A DNA stretch of 64,000 bases from Rhynchonema sp. JSB1_4 (Eukaryota > Nematoda > Chromadorea > Monhysterida > Xyalidae), in the NCBI GenBank assembly GCA_030248065.1, contig JASAMV010007854.1, positions 1 to 64,000 of the forward strand. Direction: 5' to 3'. Of the stretch, positions 1 through 11,458 are shown one piece after another; the stretch's first letter is position 1, and the number at the start of each line of letters is the position of its first letter. The notes under the pieces are model-generated. The model did not search any database, was not told where the DNA came from, and was given only the letters and a program-made list of their open reading frames with translations. Position numbers and translations under genes: made by a program.

Positions 1-362
1 TGCTAACGGTGTATGGAAGATGTTTACGCTGGTCGAAAACACATGCTTGTATCAACAAATCTCGAATCATGGATAATGCCAAAATCACGCGTGGGTGACC
101 ACGGTGAGACCGGCCGATCACCAAGTTTAATGTCAACCTAAGGGTGGAATTTTCGAAACGGTGTGTAAACGTCCGTTGGATGTAAAGATCGTGTACGCTC
201 GGTCAAAAGCCCGGTCGGGTGAAAACATGAAACATTCCCCGTTAACGGCAGGCAATGTTTAGTGCTTACACCGAGCTTACACCAACAACCGACCTCACAC
301 CAGCCTTTACACCTAAATAACGTCTACACACAGTTTCGAAAATACCACCCTAAGATGTCACA

Positions 363-548
363 CTAACATGCACATTGTGACGGTTGTACGCAGCTGGTGC
401 CATGACGGACCAATCCGAAGCGGCAGATGCACCCACGGCGACAATCGGCGCAACCGCCATTGGCTGGTTGGTGTTGGTTACGGTTTGCCCCGGTCATTCT
501 TTTGCACACAATACTCGCTCCACTCCTTGTTGGATGGACACGGGCTGA
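363..548 (-). pseudogene. TIL-domain exon, frameshifted copy in the left arm
   Basis: This is the minus-strand twin of the exon at 3148-3332. It keeps the TTTTGCAG acceptor, which ends at 549, and the TAG stop at 363-365. It is 186 nt instead of 185: an extra A in the run near 500-508 shifts the frame after the second cysteine. A conserved Cys codon just downstream has become Gly. The second half of the domain is still readable (GGCADCRRGCICRFG). Either the copy is decaying, or there is a sequencing indel in an A-run. The Cys-to-Gly change argues for real decay. Confidence 0.75.
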
Positions 549-717
549 CTGCAAAAGAATGACAGTTGCATAATGTTGTTGATCGCTTTTTGTCCCGCTG
601 CAATTGTGTCTGCGACAATCGATGCTTTTTCGTCAGTTTTGGATTTTTTTTTGTCGCGCAAATGAACAGGTGACCGCAAAGGTCGTCATTGTCGGTGCGA
701 AGCCAGCTATGTATATC

Positions 718-1227
718 CAGGGTTGGGCAAAAAAAACGACGGCGTTTTTTTCTTAAAAAACGAGGGTTTTTTTACAAAAAAAACGCCTGGGTCGTTTTTC
801 GTTTTTTTTAAATCCTGAATTTCCTTTATTTTCCCAGATTTTTTCAGGGAAAGTGACCTGATTATCAAGGAAAATAAATTTTTTGTACCATTTTTTTTTA
901 AAAAAATTTTGGACAAATTTTTTACTTGGTCGAGATACGTCGATATACGGAGTTTGACTTTCAGTGATGACCCAGGCCAAAGTTGGTCCCATGATGCGGA
1001 TCTGATATGGGATCTTAACAACTCGCTAGAAAAGGGTTGAAACCCGTTTATTTTGCCTCAGAACACATAGAATTACTTCATTTAACCACGTTTTCTTCCC
1101 AACATGAACGTTTTCCAATTTTTTGGGGGACATATTTTGGTCATCTGGGCATTAAAAAACGTTTTTTTAAAAAAACGTTTGTAAAAAATCGATTTTTTTT
1201 TAAAAAAACGTTGTTTGCCCAACCCTG
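718..1227. mobile_element. hAT-like miniature element, copy 1 (left arm)
   Basis: The ends are CAGGGTTGGGC and GCCCAACCCTG, flanked by the 8-bp duplication TGTATATC (710-717 and 1228-1235). CAGGG-type termini with 8-bp duplications are hallmarks of the hAT superfamily. The sub-terminal sequence is a palindrome of A/T runs around ACG, and the centre has no transposase frame. Other copies lie at 2410, 25437, 51006 and 58376. Confidence 0.9.
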
Positions 1228-1494
1228 TGTATATCAGTGTTTACATTATAGTTGAACCGGTGGAAAGAATGGAAACTAGCAGATTTGCCGTACACCCTTG
1301 CCAGTGTGGGGGCCAATATTGCCTGAGCTTTGGGAAACAACGTGCATCTTTGTTCAGCTGAATCTTCGAGCAACTATCGCCGCCTGGCAGTCTCAAAAAT
1401 CTAAACAGTCTCACTAACACCAACAGAACCCTTCATGATTCACACATTATCAAAGACCATCACTCATACATACAGTATGTCAAATCTAACCACA

Positions 1495-3332
1495 ATGGCA
1501 TTTATCCACGCATTGTTGGCCGTTCAACTGACGAACTTTGTTGCCTCGGCAGAAACAGCCCGGTTCCAACTTTGTCAATTGGTTCATATCGCTCATCCCG
1601 CTGCTGTAGCCGGGACAGCTGAGCGACATGTGTGTCCGTCAGGCCAACCAACTGTTCATCGGGCAACAACGTTGGCTAAATAGGATTTCCACCTTTTTTC
1701 GCGAAAATTCCCCCCGAGATTTACTTAGGCTGTGATTAGATAATTACGGAATGCGGAAATTGCTGAGCAGATAAATGCGGAATGGTAAATTTACATATTC
1801 TACATTCAACGTTTATCTGATAACATCTGCGGAATTGTGCGTGCTTGGGTGATGATCACAACTTCCAGCGGTGTTAAAGCAAACAGCACCTGAGATACGC
1901 TTAAGAAATAGCATTGCGTGTAGACACTTGAATTTCTGCAAAGATGATCAGATAAATGCGGAATACGGAATGCAGAAATTTACAATTCCGCATTTATGTA
2001 TCTGCAAGCAGCACAACGGGTGTTGTTTAAAATGAGGATAGCCTTCGGATACACAAGTTGATCAAAATTGGTTATCGAATCTGATCGGTCTTGTTATCTT
2101 CAGGATAATTCATCGAGATTAACTGATGCCACCAACTTCGATTAAATGTTCTCTATTATTATTGCTCCGGAGAGCTGTCAGGCCTGTAGCATAAGCAAAT
2201 GCTCGAAGATTCAGCTGAACAAAGATGCACGTTGTTTCGGCCCTCCTTTTAAATCGAGAGAGAAAGAATAGAAGCGCAACCCCAAAGCTCAGGCAGATAT
2301 TGCCCACACCCCCCCACCACACAGCCCCCACACTGGCAAGGGTGTACGGCAAATCTGCTAGTTTCCATTCTTTCCACCGGTTCAACTATAATGTAAACAC
2401 TGATATACACAGGGTTGGGCAAACAACGTTTTTTTTAAAAAAAAAAACGTTTTTTTACAAACGTTTTTTTAAAAAAACGTTTTTTAATGCCCAGATGACC
2501 AAAATATGTCCCCCGAAAAATTGGAAAACGTTCATGTTGGGAAGAAAACGTGGTTAAATGAAGTAATTTTATGAAGAAAAAAAAAAAACACCCACCCCCG
2601 CAACAAAACCACCCCAAACCCCACACCCCCCCCTGTTCTGAGGCAAAATAAACGGGTTTCAACCCTTTTCTAGCGAGTTGTTAAGATCCCATATCAGATC
2701 CGCATCATGGGACCAACTTTGGCCTGGGTCATCACTGAAAGTCAAACTCCGTATATCGACGTATCTCGACAAAGTAAAAATTGGTCGAAAATTTTTTGAA
2801 AAAAAAATGGGACAAAAAATTGATTTTCCTTGATAATCAGGGCACTTTCCCTGAAAAAATCAGGGAAAATCAAGGAAATTCAGGATTTAAAAAAAACGAA
2901 AAACGACACAGGCGTTTTTTTTGAAAAAAAACCTCGTTTTTTTAAGAAAAAACGCCGTCGTTTTTTTTGCCCAACCCTGGATATACATAGCTGGCTTCGC
3001 ACCGACAATGACGACCTTTGCGGTCACCTGTTCATTTGCGCGACAAAAAAAAATCCAAAACTGACGAAAAAGCATCGATTGTCGCAGACACAATTTGCAG
3101 CCGGACAAAGCGATCAACAACAATATCCAACTGTCATTCTTTTGCAGTCAGCCCGTGTCCATCCAACAAGGAGTGGAGCGAGTATTGTGTGCAAGAGATG
3201 ACCTGTGCAAACCGTAACCAACACCAACCAGCTAATGGCGGTTGCGCCGATTGTCGCCGTGGGTGCATCTGCCGCTTCGGATTGGTCCGTCACGGCACCA
3301 GCTGCGTACAACCGTCACAATGTGCATGTTAG
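1495..3332 (+). CDS. Single-domain TIL-type protease inhibitor (two-exon model)
   Basis: The well-supported part is the terminal exon 3148-3332, which follows a TTTTGCAG acceptor. It encodes 60 residues with ten cysteines in trypsin-inhibitor-like (TIL) order (CPSNKEW...GGCADCRRGCICRFG...CVQPSQCAC) and then TAG. TIL proteins are small secreted inhibitors of serine proteases. The intron entering it is phase 1. A plausible upstream exon at 1495-1573 gives a hydrophobic signal peptide (MAFIHALLAVQLTNFVASAE) and can donate in phase 1 at a weak GTCAAT site. That exon lies in the spacer between the repeat arms, and the join is inference. An in-frame ATG at 1477 is an alternative start. The intron carries a hAT-like element. 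Confidence 0.5.
1728..2003. repeat. Palindromic repeat with GCAGATAAAYGCGGAATGCGG motifs
   Basis: Repeated inverted motifs of the type AGCAGATAAATGCGGAAT and ATTCCGCATTTAT frame a short centre that includes a GTGCGTGCTTGGGTGA segment. The same family, better preserved, lies at 5551-5850. It is non-coding and probably a miniature foldback element. Confidence 0.7.
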
Positions 3333-3690
3333 TGTGACATCTTAGGGTGGTATTTTCGAAACTGTGTGTAGACGTTATTTAGGTGTAAAGGCTGGTGTGA
3401 GGTCGGTCGTCGGTGTAAGCTTGGTGCAAACATGAAATATTGCCTGCCGTTAACGGGGAATGTTTCATGTTTATACCCGACCGGGCTTTCAACCGAGCTT
3501 ACACGATCTTTACGTCCAACGGACGTTTACACACCGTTTCGAAAATTCCACCTTTAGGTTGATATTAAACTTGGTGATCGGCCGGTTTCACCGTGGTCAC
3601 CCACGCGTGATTTTGGCATTGTCCATGATTCGAGATTTGTTGATACAAGCATGTGTTTTTGACCAGCGTAAACGTTGTTCCCATACATAG
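2196..3690. repeat. Right arm of the large inverted repeat
   Basis: This arm mirrors 1-1375. It contains an intact TIL exon (3148-3332, + strand) and a hAT-like element (2410-2979). Two stretches are missing from the left arm: a purine-poor piece near 2255-2280 and a C/A-rich piece near 2307-2330. A further A/C-only tract at about 2571-2636 interrupts the transposon and has no counterpart in the left copy. The arms are diverged enough that they are not a trivial assembly duplication. Confidence 0.9.
2410..2979. mobile_element. hAT-like miniature element, copy 2 (right arm)
   Basis: This is the inverted twin of the element at 718-1227, with flanking duplication GATATACA (2402-2409 and 2980-2987), the reverse complement of the left-arm duplication. 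An A/C-only tract at about 2571-2636 interrupts the sequence where the other copies read continuously into GTTCTGAGGC. Confidence 0.9.
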
Positions 3691-4144
3691 ATATCCCAAA
3701 GAACTTTATGCTGGTCGAAATTATTTTTTATTATCGCATCAGTGGATCTCGAAGTGCTCACACTGCAAACCATCGCGTGACCAAGGCCAGATTAATCACT
3801 ATAAAGCTTGACTTCGCCCTTTATGTTTTGTGAGCCCAAACTCTGACATTGTATTTTGATTCGTTGCAGATGGCTAATCGAATGCTGATCCCCGCGAATG
3901 AAGCATTCGTATGTATGAACGGAATTTGTTGGTGAACTCCATTGTTGCTTCTGTGATCTTGGTGAATATCATTCAGTTGATAAACTGTACTGGTCAAAGT
4001 TTTTTTTTAAATGTGGACACGTGAATAGAAAAGATGCACTTGAAATTGGAATGGAATGAGCACAACCTCAGATTTTCACTTGGTCGGTAAAAAATGATTC
4101 TTCACATAACAACACACAAACTGGCTTTGTTCTGCGATTTTGCT

Positions 4145-4860
4145 CAGGGTTGAAAAAAAAATTTTTTTATTAACGAGCTTTTTTTAAAAAAAAAAATTTT
4201 TTTTTGATTTTTTTTGACGAAAAATTTTTTTATTAGAAAAAGTGTTGCAAACGACGTTTCAGGATAAGTGAAATCGATACAACATAATTTTCAAAAATTG
4301 AAAAATTTTCGCCTCAGACCGAACTTGTGTGGTGACACCCGGTAGTATTGTGCAGATTCCATGGTCTCCGACCAGTCTGAGGTTGATGTTCACTAACGAT
4401 GTTACTCTGATGTATTGTAGCATGCCGTACAACGTATTTTAATGCATCTAATGCCGTATATCTGATATACGACCATCAAAATAACGATTACAGCCCAAGT
4501 CTTGCGCGTCAGATCGACTTTGCGCGCCCGGTTTTGCACCAGACCTGCATATATAGGTGTGTAATAGCATGTAGTAGTACATTATCGGTGCCACATCACT
4601 ATAAAAGACCAGCCCCGCGCATCCCTGTACGGATTTGGGGACAATACAGGGCGCCGCAGGCGCGATTTTGGAAAAATTGTCTCGTCCACAGAAAAAAAGT
4701 GCCAATTTTTTGCCTCGAAAAAGGCCATTTTTGGACATTTTAGCCCATTTTGGGCAACTTTATTTTATTAAAAAAAAAGCAAAATCTGAGTTTCAAAAAA
4801 AAAATTTTTTTTTTAAAAAAAACATTTTTTAATTGACCACTTTTTTTTGAAACAACCCTG
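4145..4860. mobile_element. hAT-like element with A/T-run ends
   Basis: The termini are CAGGGTTGAAAAAAAA and a matching TTTTTTTGAAACAACCCTG end, flanked by the 8-bp duplication ATTTTGCT (4137-4144 and 4861-4868). The interior of about 715 bp has no convincing coding frame. It is a second hAT-like family, separate from the CAGGGTTGGGC one. It lies just upstream of the TIL gene that starts at 5106. Confidence 0.85.
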
Positions 4861-5105
4861 ATTTTGCTTGTGGGCATCATTTATCAGGCAGCTTCATCCG
4901 GAGAATACGATTAGGTCTGCTCATTGCAAACACATTCCTAACGCAACACCACAGTTTCGTTGCGCAAAAGCCACTGGTCGCACCTAAAATGATTTTGTCC
5001 GGCAATTTTCAAACAAGCTCCAGCCGAAGCCAAGCGTATGCTGATTGGCTGCATTTGAATAAAAATAGATCTAAAAAATACATTTTGTTTCGACACGGCC
5101 ACAAT

Positions 5106-8100
5106 ATGAGTTTCACAGCAGCTGTTGGATGTGCTACCTTGTTGCACTCTCTGTTTCTCATCATCAGCAATTCAGCAGCGTCCGCCGTTATGGGTGAGCA
5201 AATCAAAATCAAATCCCTCTGATTCGAAATCGTTTCAAATTTTCAAATGATCCTTCGTGCAGCGAGTCAAGCCTGCGTAATCTAAGTAACTTCCTTCGGT
5301 CCAAGTATTTCGTAAAACACGCTAAACTGTATCGCCACCGTATATTACGGCGACGAACTTAAAAATCAGTTCTGCAACCACTAATTTCGTGTCCAGCTTA
5401 TGCATTTGTTATTCAGTTTAGGTCGGAGAACATCTTTTACGCTGGGCGAATTGAGTTGCATCACTAAGTTTCTGAAAAACCTTAATTCAAACAAGTCACG
5501 TGACCAAAGGCAGATCACATCCGATCTGATCACCAAGTTTGATATGGCTGTGAGCAGAGATAAACGCGGAATGCGGAAATTGGTTAGCAGATAAACGCGG
5601 AATGGCAGATTTCTGCATTCCGCATTCCGCGTTTATCTGCTAACCTTTGCGGAATGGTGCGTGCTTGGGTGACGATGACAACTTCCAGCGTGCTGACCTC
5701 AAAATGTTGCGCGTTAACGCAAACAGCAACTGAGAGGTTTGACCAAAAGCATAAATTTACTTGCAGAAATGCAGAATTCCGCAAAGGTTAGCAGATAAAC
5801 GCGGAATGCGGAATGCAGAGTTCTGCCATTCCGCGTTTATCTGCTCACAGCCTATCGCTCACAACAGTAATATGCATCTTTACCTGCACACCACAACATC
5901 CGAAAACTTTTTCGCTTCCCCGGCACAGCAAATCCACAATGCGGCCCGAATCAGGTGCACGAGCCACGTTTGTGTCCGGAACAATGCGAGAAACACGTCG
6001 GGTCGAACTTTCTGGCTTGTGACACGGCCGACTACCCACGACCGCACACTGGCTGCAGATGCAGGCCCGGCATGGTGTTCAAACAAATGAATGCAACGCG
6101 TTTGGGTGAATGCGTAGACGTGCAGGAATGCAGTTGGTGATTATTTTTTTTGTGATTTTTTGTTGTTGGTTTCGGACAAGAAAAATTACTCTCTCATGTG
6201 GTGGATGTGGCATATTTTTCGTCACTGACTCTGGCCCGGTGTGTGTTTTTCCAATTTGGCCAGAAAAAAGCCTTTGTATTGGTTGGTAATGACTTTATGA
6301 CTTCGAAGCTATGCATGCTGCGTATGCTTTGGTATTCTGTTTCAGCACGATCCTCAAACAGGAATGTGGCTGTTTGTTCATTACAAACGTTTCTTTTCAC
6401 CCACTACTCTCTACATTTTTACAAAAGTTAGAAATCGATTACTAAGAAATAATGCCACCGGACAAAAGGGTCGCCATAGAGATGAGTACACATTAACATT
6501 ATGCATCCTAATTTCCGGCAAGACCTGCAATGCTGACGAAATCTACGAAGAGTCCTCGGATCGCTACTGTTCTTCGATGTGCCCAAACCCGGCCGGCTTC
6601 AAACTGAATATGACCTGGGCAGTGTGTCACCTGAAAGTGCGAGGGTGTTTCTGCGCCCCGGGCACATTGCGCCAATACCTGCGCACGGAATGTGTGCCCG
6701 AGAGTTCTTGTCGTGAGTATTTAGTTTACTGCCTTTTAAACTCGAAATTATGAACCGACTGAAAAATCCTTTATATTCTTAAAACGTTAATACAATGGAA
6801 AAAGTGTGAAAAAGCAAGGATAGGCCAGTGTGTTGATTCAGTCTGGGATGTAGTGGTGGCAATCTTGGGGGTTCATGAACTTTTTAGCACTGGAACGACG
6901 AATTTATGCCACACCACTTTCGAGTTGATTGTAATGTAGTTGACGCAAGTTGTCCGCGATGGGCGTCGACGCGAATGCAGATTTATTGTTACGTTCATTC
7001 AGGGTTTGCAATGCGTCGATACCCAGGCCCGACGACTTGCCTGGACCACACCAGTATCAGCCCACTTTCGGCCAAGCGTAGCTATGAAAGATTAAAATCG
7101 TATACAATGACAGCATACATACAGTACACAAAATGTTGCAGCCAGACAATGCGACGAATTAGCGAAGGAAGTCTGGAATTCATGCAGCTACACTTGCGAC
7201 CGGACGTGCGAGGACCACCTCGCCGGCACGTACCCCACCTGGGAATGTGTGATACAAAAGTGTCGACCGGGCTGCTTTTGTCAACACGGACACTATCGAG
7301 GGCCGGACAATAAATGCTACTTGCCTTGGGAGTGTCGTAAGTCACCGCGGCTGCTGCACGCTGCTGTGCCGGAGAATGCATGCCAAGTAGGCACCCCCTA
7401 ATTCGTCAGTGGGGGCTTATTCGGAAAATTTTCCGAATAAGCTCTAATCTGCGATAATTTTAAGGGATGTTTCATACATGCTTACATAGCGGACTTATTT
7501 GGGAACTTAGTTTTTCGGCGCAAATTTAGATCCGACGTGTGTCCCGAAAAAGCCCCAGGGGACTTCCAATATGTATTTGGCATTCTCCGGTATGTTGTTT
7601 GTGAGACGGTCAATCCCCGACTTTCAACCCGATTCAGGCCCAAAACTTGCTGGGCCTGAATCGGCCGGCCCTGAAAAGACCTGAACCTGAGAAGTCGGCG
7701 GAAGAAAGTTAGTATGTATGTTGCTCCATGAGCTATTTCTCTTAATGTCCTGGGCCAGACTTTATGCAAAATAAGAAAATCTGAGGCACACACTGTTGCC
7801 CAATCCTATGACAAATCGTAAGCATGATAACCCGAAGCCAATCCCTGAAAGCCAAAGCCAGACCGCGTTGTAATTACTATCAGCCAACTTTTGACGGTCC
7901 TTTCGAAATTTCACACAGCAGCCAAACCCGCGTGCCATGCTGGCGAGGTCTACAATCGCTGTGACCAGCTTCCGGCCGCATGCGAGCCCACGTGTCAGCG
8001 GTCAATACCAGCTGATGTTTCACGACCCGAGTGCAGCACGATCAATGAGAACTGCACAGCGCGTTGTGTGTGTCAAGCGGGGCACGTGCGGGACAACTCG

Positions 8101-8870
8101 ACAGGGCGGTGTGTGCCGATAGCGCAATGTCGTAAGTGCGCGTCAGATTTGTTGTCATTTTTGTGGTTATTGGTCGCAGAATGACTTTATAAGAATAGGT
8201 CGAATTTTTTTCCTGAATCGTGAAGCAGGAAAGTGACGGGACAATGACGTTGCGTTGCGCCATCGCACACAAAACATGCAGTCACCAAAATGTTTCAGAC
8301 ACGCAGCAACGTGGGCGCTCTGCTAGATTATTTTCAGCTGAAAATATTTTGTGAGAATCACAAATAGCACAGTGGTTAAAAGTGACTGAACGTGAAAATC
8401 AGGATAGATTTGATGAATTCTTATATGGTCATTGTGCGACCAACACTAGAATTGAATCTGGATTCAAGCTTGGGCTTGGGGAGCGCTTGATTATGCTGTC
8501 GAATTTAAATCGGTCACGGGACTTTCTGTCATGAGGTCATTTTTTTATTTGTGACGCAGGAAATTTTTTTCAGCGTTATAAAAAGCGGACCAAGTGTGCT
8601 ACTGGGTGGATGTTGGGTGACAGTTCTAAGTTTCCAAAACCAAACTATACATATCATCTTCAACACCATATTTATTTCCAGCCGACCACTGTCCACCAGG
8701 CGAGCAATTCACGCAATGTGTCTATTGGCGATGCGAAGTCTCGTGTCGATACGGTCGCGTGCATCGCAATCGCAATTGTGACCGACGTGAATGTGTAAAT
8801 GGCTGTTATTGCAAATCGGGCACCATTAGACACTGGCGGACGGGCAAATGTGTCACGCAGGCGCAGTGCG
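5106..8870 (+). CDS. Secreted multi-domain TIL protein (3' end not found)
   Basis: Exon model: 5106-5193, 5929-6132, 6428-6712 (5' edge uncertain), 7142-7336, 7922-8131 and 8682-8870, all joined by phase-1 introns. Exon 1 is a signal peptide of 29 codons (MSFTAAVGCATLLHSLFLII...). Each later exon encodes one TIL domain of about 60-70 residues with cysteines in TIL order; examples are CGPNQVHEP in exon 2 and GCYCKSGTIRHW in the last. This points to a secreted multi-head serine-protease inhibitor or a matrix protein. The donor after 6132 is GTTGGT; reading through instead reaches TGA at 6138-6140. The last donor at 8871 is a perfect GTGAGT, but I found no further TIL exon; reading through reaches TGA after two codons. 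The domain family is firm and the exact ends are less so. Confidence 0.75.
5551..5850. repeat. Palindromic GCGGAATGCGG repeat, second copy
   Basis: This is the same family as 1728-2003. Nested inverted motifs (GAGCAGATAAACGCGGAATG and its complement) sit at both ends and inside. The region lies in intron 1 of the multi-TIL gene, just before the TIL exon at 5929. Confidence 0.75.
8170..8443. mobile_element. Mariner-like miniature element (TTGGTCGCACAATGAC family), copy 1
   Basis: Terminal inverted repeats of about 25-30 bp (TTGGTCGCA...AATGACTTTATAAGAAT and its complement) border about 275 bp with no coding potential; the better copies are flanked by TA. Copies at 10397, 17699, 48583 and 59866, a divergent relative at 48859, another at 55623 and a fragment at about 31165 make this the most frequent family in the window. 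It lies in the intron between two TIL exons. Confidence 0.85.
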
Positions 8871-8879
8871 GTGAGTGAA

Positions 8880-9106
8880 TTTCCGAACTCGCTGCCGCAC
8901 AGTAAAATACGCCCCATAGTTCATGTCAGGTTTTAAACCCGAAAATCAATTTCTAAAACATTCAGACAGCCAACACACACGCAGCTTGCCAACCAGCCAG
9001 GCAGCTGCGCGCAACGTTTCAGAAGCGCGCATGGTTAGCGTTCGGGTTAGAACTTGACATTAACTATGGGGCGTAGTCTACTGTGCGGCAGCGAATTTGG
9101 AAATTT
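8880..9106. mobile_element. Short inverted-repeat element after the last TIL exon
   Basis: The outer arms of about 53 bp are reverse complements of each other: 8880-8932 around GCTGCCGCACAGTAAAATACG, and 9052-9105 around CTACTGTGCGGCAGCG. The interior is unique. It begins within 10 bp of the GTGAGT donor at 8871, so insertion could have separated the TIL gene from its next exon. Confidence 0.75.
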
Positions 9107-9965
9107 ATGTACTATACTAATTGTCGTTTTTGACAGTCATAAAAAATTCAAATAAAGTTTCAAAATAATAAATAGCACCGACAGCAATCGCAACTAATTG
9201 AAAATAAACGTCGTTTATAGTCTAACCTTCCGATTGGAAGTGGCCGTTTTTTGTCACTTTAGAGAACATCCACCAAATAGGTTAACGGCAGTTCGAGGAC
9301 CAGAGCTATCAATTTATCCACTGGAGTTCCACTAAAACAGTTTTGTGCAATTCTGGTGCCACAATCAACTGCGTTGCAAATTGTTTATATTTGACAAAAA
9401 CCAAACTACGAAGGAAGTAGAAAAACGTCTCGATCTCCAAGTTTTTGGTGATCTCGTCCCCGCCATAAGAGATCTCTCGTTCGAAAACTCGCGATAAGAG
9501 AGGGCAATATTTTGTCATCTTATGTAGGTGTCCGTTGAGGCTTTATTTCCACAGTAACTGTTTTATTGGCATTTTAGTCCTCTTATCACAAAAGAAATTG
9601 TACCATGGTCGATCGTGGTGTGGGTCAACTGACCTTGGCCTAAGCATATCCTGTTGGAGATCACCGATTCAGTTTGATAACGATGACCGTGTGGAATGAA
9701 AGCCTTGACAATAAATTTGACCATACCTTCCTACTTTCAGTGAATGAGCGCTGGTGGGAACATCGATTTCGATCGATCATGCGACGACGGTGGTCAACTG
9801 CTGCTGGACACAAGTGATACAATTGGATTGGGATTTTATCAATAGTTTTCGAATCACATGTGTGTGAACAACCGAATTTGGAATAGCTGCTGCTGTGTGA
9901 TGATGGCATAAATTGATGACCTCTGCCACAAACACGCGCTGGGGCGCACTTGAATCTCTCTGACG
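9107..9965. other. Non-coding stretch, nothing recognised
   Basis: No frame here has domain character, splice-site support or cysteine spacing like that of the TIL gene upstream. AT-rich spacer. Confidence 0.5.
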
Positions 9966-10378
9966 ATATCGTATAATTTCGTTGCCTCATGCATTTTTAC
10001 AGACGTAGAGAAACTCCCGTTCGAAGTCGAGGCAGGCAACAAGCTCAACACACACAGTCAACAAGCCACGCAACTGACACACACAGGTTGTGTGACTGAA
10101 ACATTTGAAATGCACACGAGCCAGCTGGAGTTTAAAGGCAAACTACACCAACACGAGCCCGATTTCGAAGGTGGTGTGTATTGAAAACGAATAGAAAGAG
10201 AAAATCATCATGCTCCACTTTGTATTCTTCAACGCGTAACATTCCCAAATCAGCAGCCACGTATGAATGTTTCACTATGCTGCCAGCTGCGAAATCGGGC
10301 TCGTGTTGGCGTAGTTTGCCTTTACCTGCATCTGTAAAAGTGTATGAGGCAACGAAAACAGAAATTTACTATTGTAAT
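9966..10378. mobile_element. Repeat interrupted by a second miniature element
   Basis: The outer family, recognisable by AATTTCGTTGCCTCATGCAT and ACTCCCGTTCGAAGTCGA, is split by another family at 10135-10322. The inner element starts AAGGCAAACTACACCAACAC, ends in the complement, and is flanked by TA. The outer sequence resumes at TACCTGCATCTGTAAAAGTG. An uninterrupted outer copy lies at 10717-10972. Confidence 0.8.
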
Positions 10379-10396
10379 TGAGCACATTCATTGGTA

Positions 10397-10668
10397 TTGG
10401 TCACACAATGACTTATTAAGAATTGTTAAAAAAAATTTCCTGAATCGTGAAGCAGGAAAGTGACGGTGCGATGACGTTGCATTGCGCGATCGAATACAAA
10501 CCTGCAGTTAGTAAAATGTTTCAGACCCGCAGCAACGTGGGCGCTCTGCCAGGTTATTTTCAGCTAAAAATGTTTTGCGATGAGAATCACAAATAGCACA
10601 GTGGTGTTAAGAGTGACTGAACGTCGGGATTGATTTGATGAACTCTTATATGACCATTGTGCGACGAA
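10397..10668. mobile_element. Mariner-like miniature element (TTGGTCGCACAATGAC family), copy 2
   Basis: It has the same ends and internal order as 8170-8443, including the AGCAACGTGGGCGCTCTGCC core and the TTTTCAGCT stretch, with point changes in both termini. Confidence 0.85.
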
Positions 10669-10716
10669 CATACTTTCGCTACAGTCGTTTTTTTTCAAAT
10701 TCGTGGTATACTAAGT

Positions 10717-10972
10717 TTCTAATTTCGTTGCCTCATGCATTGTTACAGACGCAGGGAAACTCCCGTTCGAAGTCGAAGCAGGCAACAAGCTCAACACGCA
10801 GTCAACAAACCACGCAGCTGACACACACAGCTTATGTGATTGAAACATTCGAAATGCACACGAGCCAGCCGCGTGGCTTGTTGACTGTGTGTTGAGCTTC
10901 GACTTCGGACGGGAGTTTCCCTGCGTCTGTAAAAATGCATGAGGCAACGAATTTAGAAATTTACAATAATTC
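10717..10972. mobile_element. Inverted-repeat element (CCTCATGCAT / CTCCCGTTCGAAGTCG family)
   Basis: The left half (TTTCGTTGCCTCATGCATTG...ACTCCCGTTCGAAGTCGAAG) and the right half (CTTCGGACGGGAGTTTCCCTG...ATGCATGAGGCAACG) are reverse complements around a short centre. There is no coding potential. It is the reference copy for the interrupted copies at 9966-10378 and 50886-52768. Confidence 0.8.
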
Positions 10973-11035
10973 TGGTATTCCGCGAGCTCTGCCAGCAAGG
11001 ATCCGGATCCTGAAGACCGAACTAATTCACAACCC

Positions 11036-11458
11036 TATACTTGCGGGCCGGAAAAAAACCGTTTTTTTCCGAAAAAAAAAACTGAAAAAAAAACCGTTTT
11101 TTTCCGAGGCCCGGAAAAATACGTTTTTATTTTTCCGGAAATTTTTCCAAGTGGCAACTTTTGGAAAAAAACGGTTTTTTTCCAAAAATTTTCGAGATAT
11201 TTTCAAAGGTTGCGAAAGGATGTTGTCAAAACCAATGTAAATCGGTGCTAAACAGTTCAAAATGAGCACTTTTTAATCTGCAAGTGCCTTTTTTAGCCTG
11301 TTTCAGACCATTTCCCGATAAAATTTTCTCCAAAATAGGCGTTTTTGGACCATGGGTATCCTTAAGTATTGGAAAAATATTTGGAAAAAAAATGGTTTTT
11401 TTTTCGAAAAAAAACGGTTTTTTTCCAAAAATATATTTTGCGGAAAAATACGCAAGTA
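11036..11458. repeat. Element of CCGTTTTTTTCCG palindromes
   Basis: The ends are TACTTGCGGGCCGGAAAAA and the near-complement ...GCGGAAAAATACGCAAGTA. The interior has many AAAACCG/CGGTTTT and TTTTCCG/CGGAAAA blocks. Related blocks occur at 11380-11450, 13550-13620 and 13920-13980. No coding function is apparent. Confidence 0.7.

Larger units (their letters stand above)
1..1375. repeat. Left arm of a large inverted repeat
   Basis: This arm is the reverse complement of 2196-3690, with scattered substitutions and a few indels. The match covers a TIL exon, a hAT-like miniature element and a block around 1245-1375. The left arm lacks two short stretches present in the right arm near 2255-2330. Similarity is still present close to position 1, so the arm may extend beyond the window. 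The spacer of about 820 bp (1376-2195) holds a candidate signal-peptide exon and a palindromic repeat. Each arm carries the same transposon at the same site with the same target duplication, so the transposon inserted before the duplication-inversion. Confidence 0.9.

Noticed and set aside
2830..3201. Lys-rich open frame across 2.8-3.2 kb
   Set aside because: It runs through the A/T-run end of a hAT-like element and only enters the TIL exon out of frame; the real exon starts at 3148 in another frame.
6138..6140. Treating the TGA after the first TIL domain as the gene end
   Set aside because: A phase-1 GTTGGT donor lies just before it and four further phase-1 TIL exons follow on the same strand, so a multi-domain gene is simpler, although a one-domain isoform remains possible.
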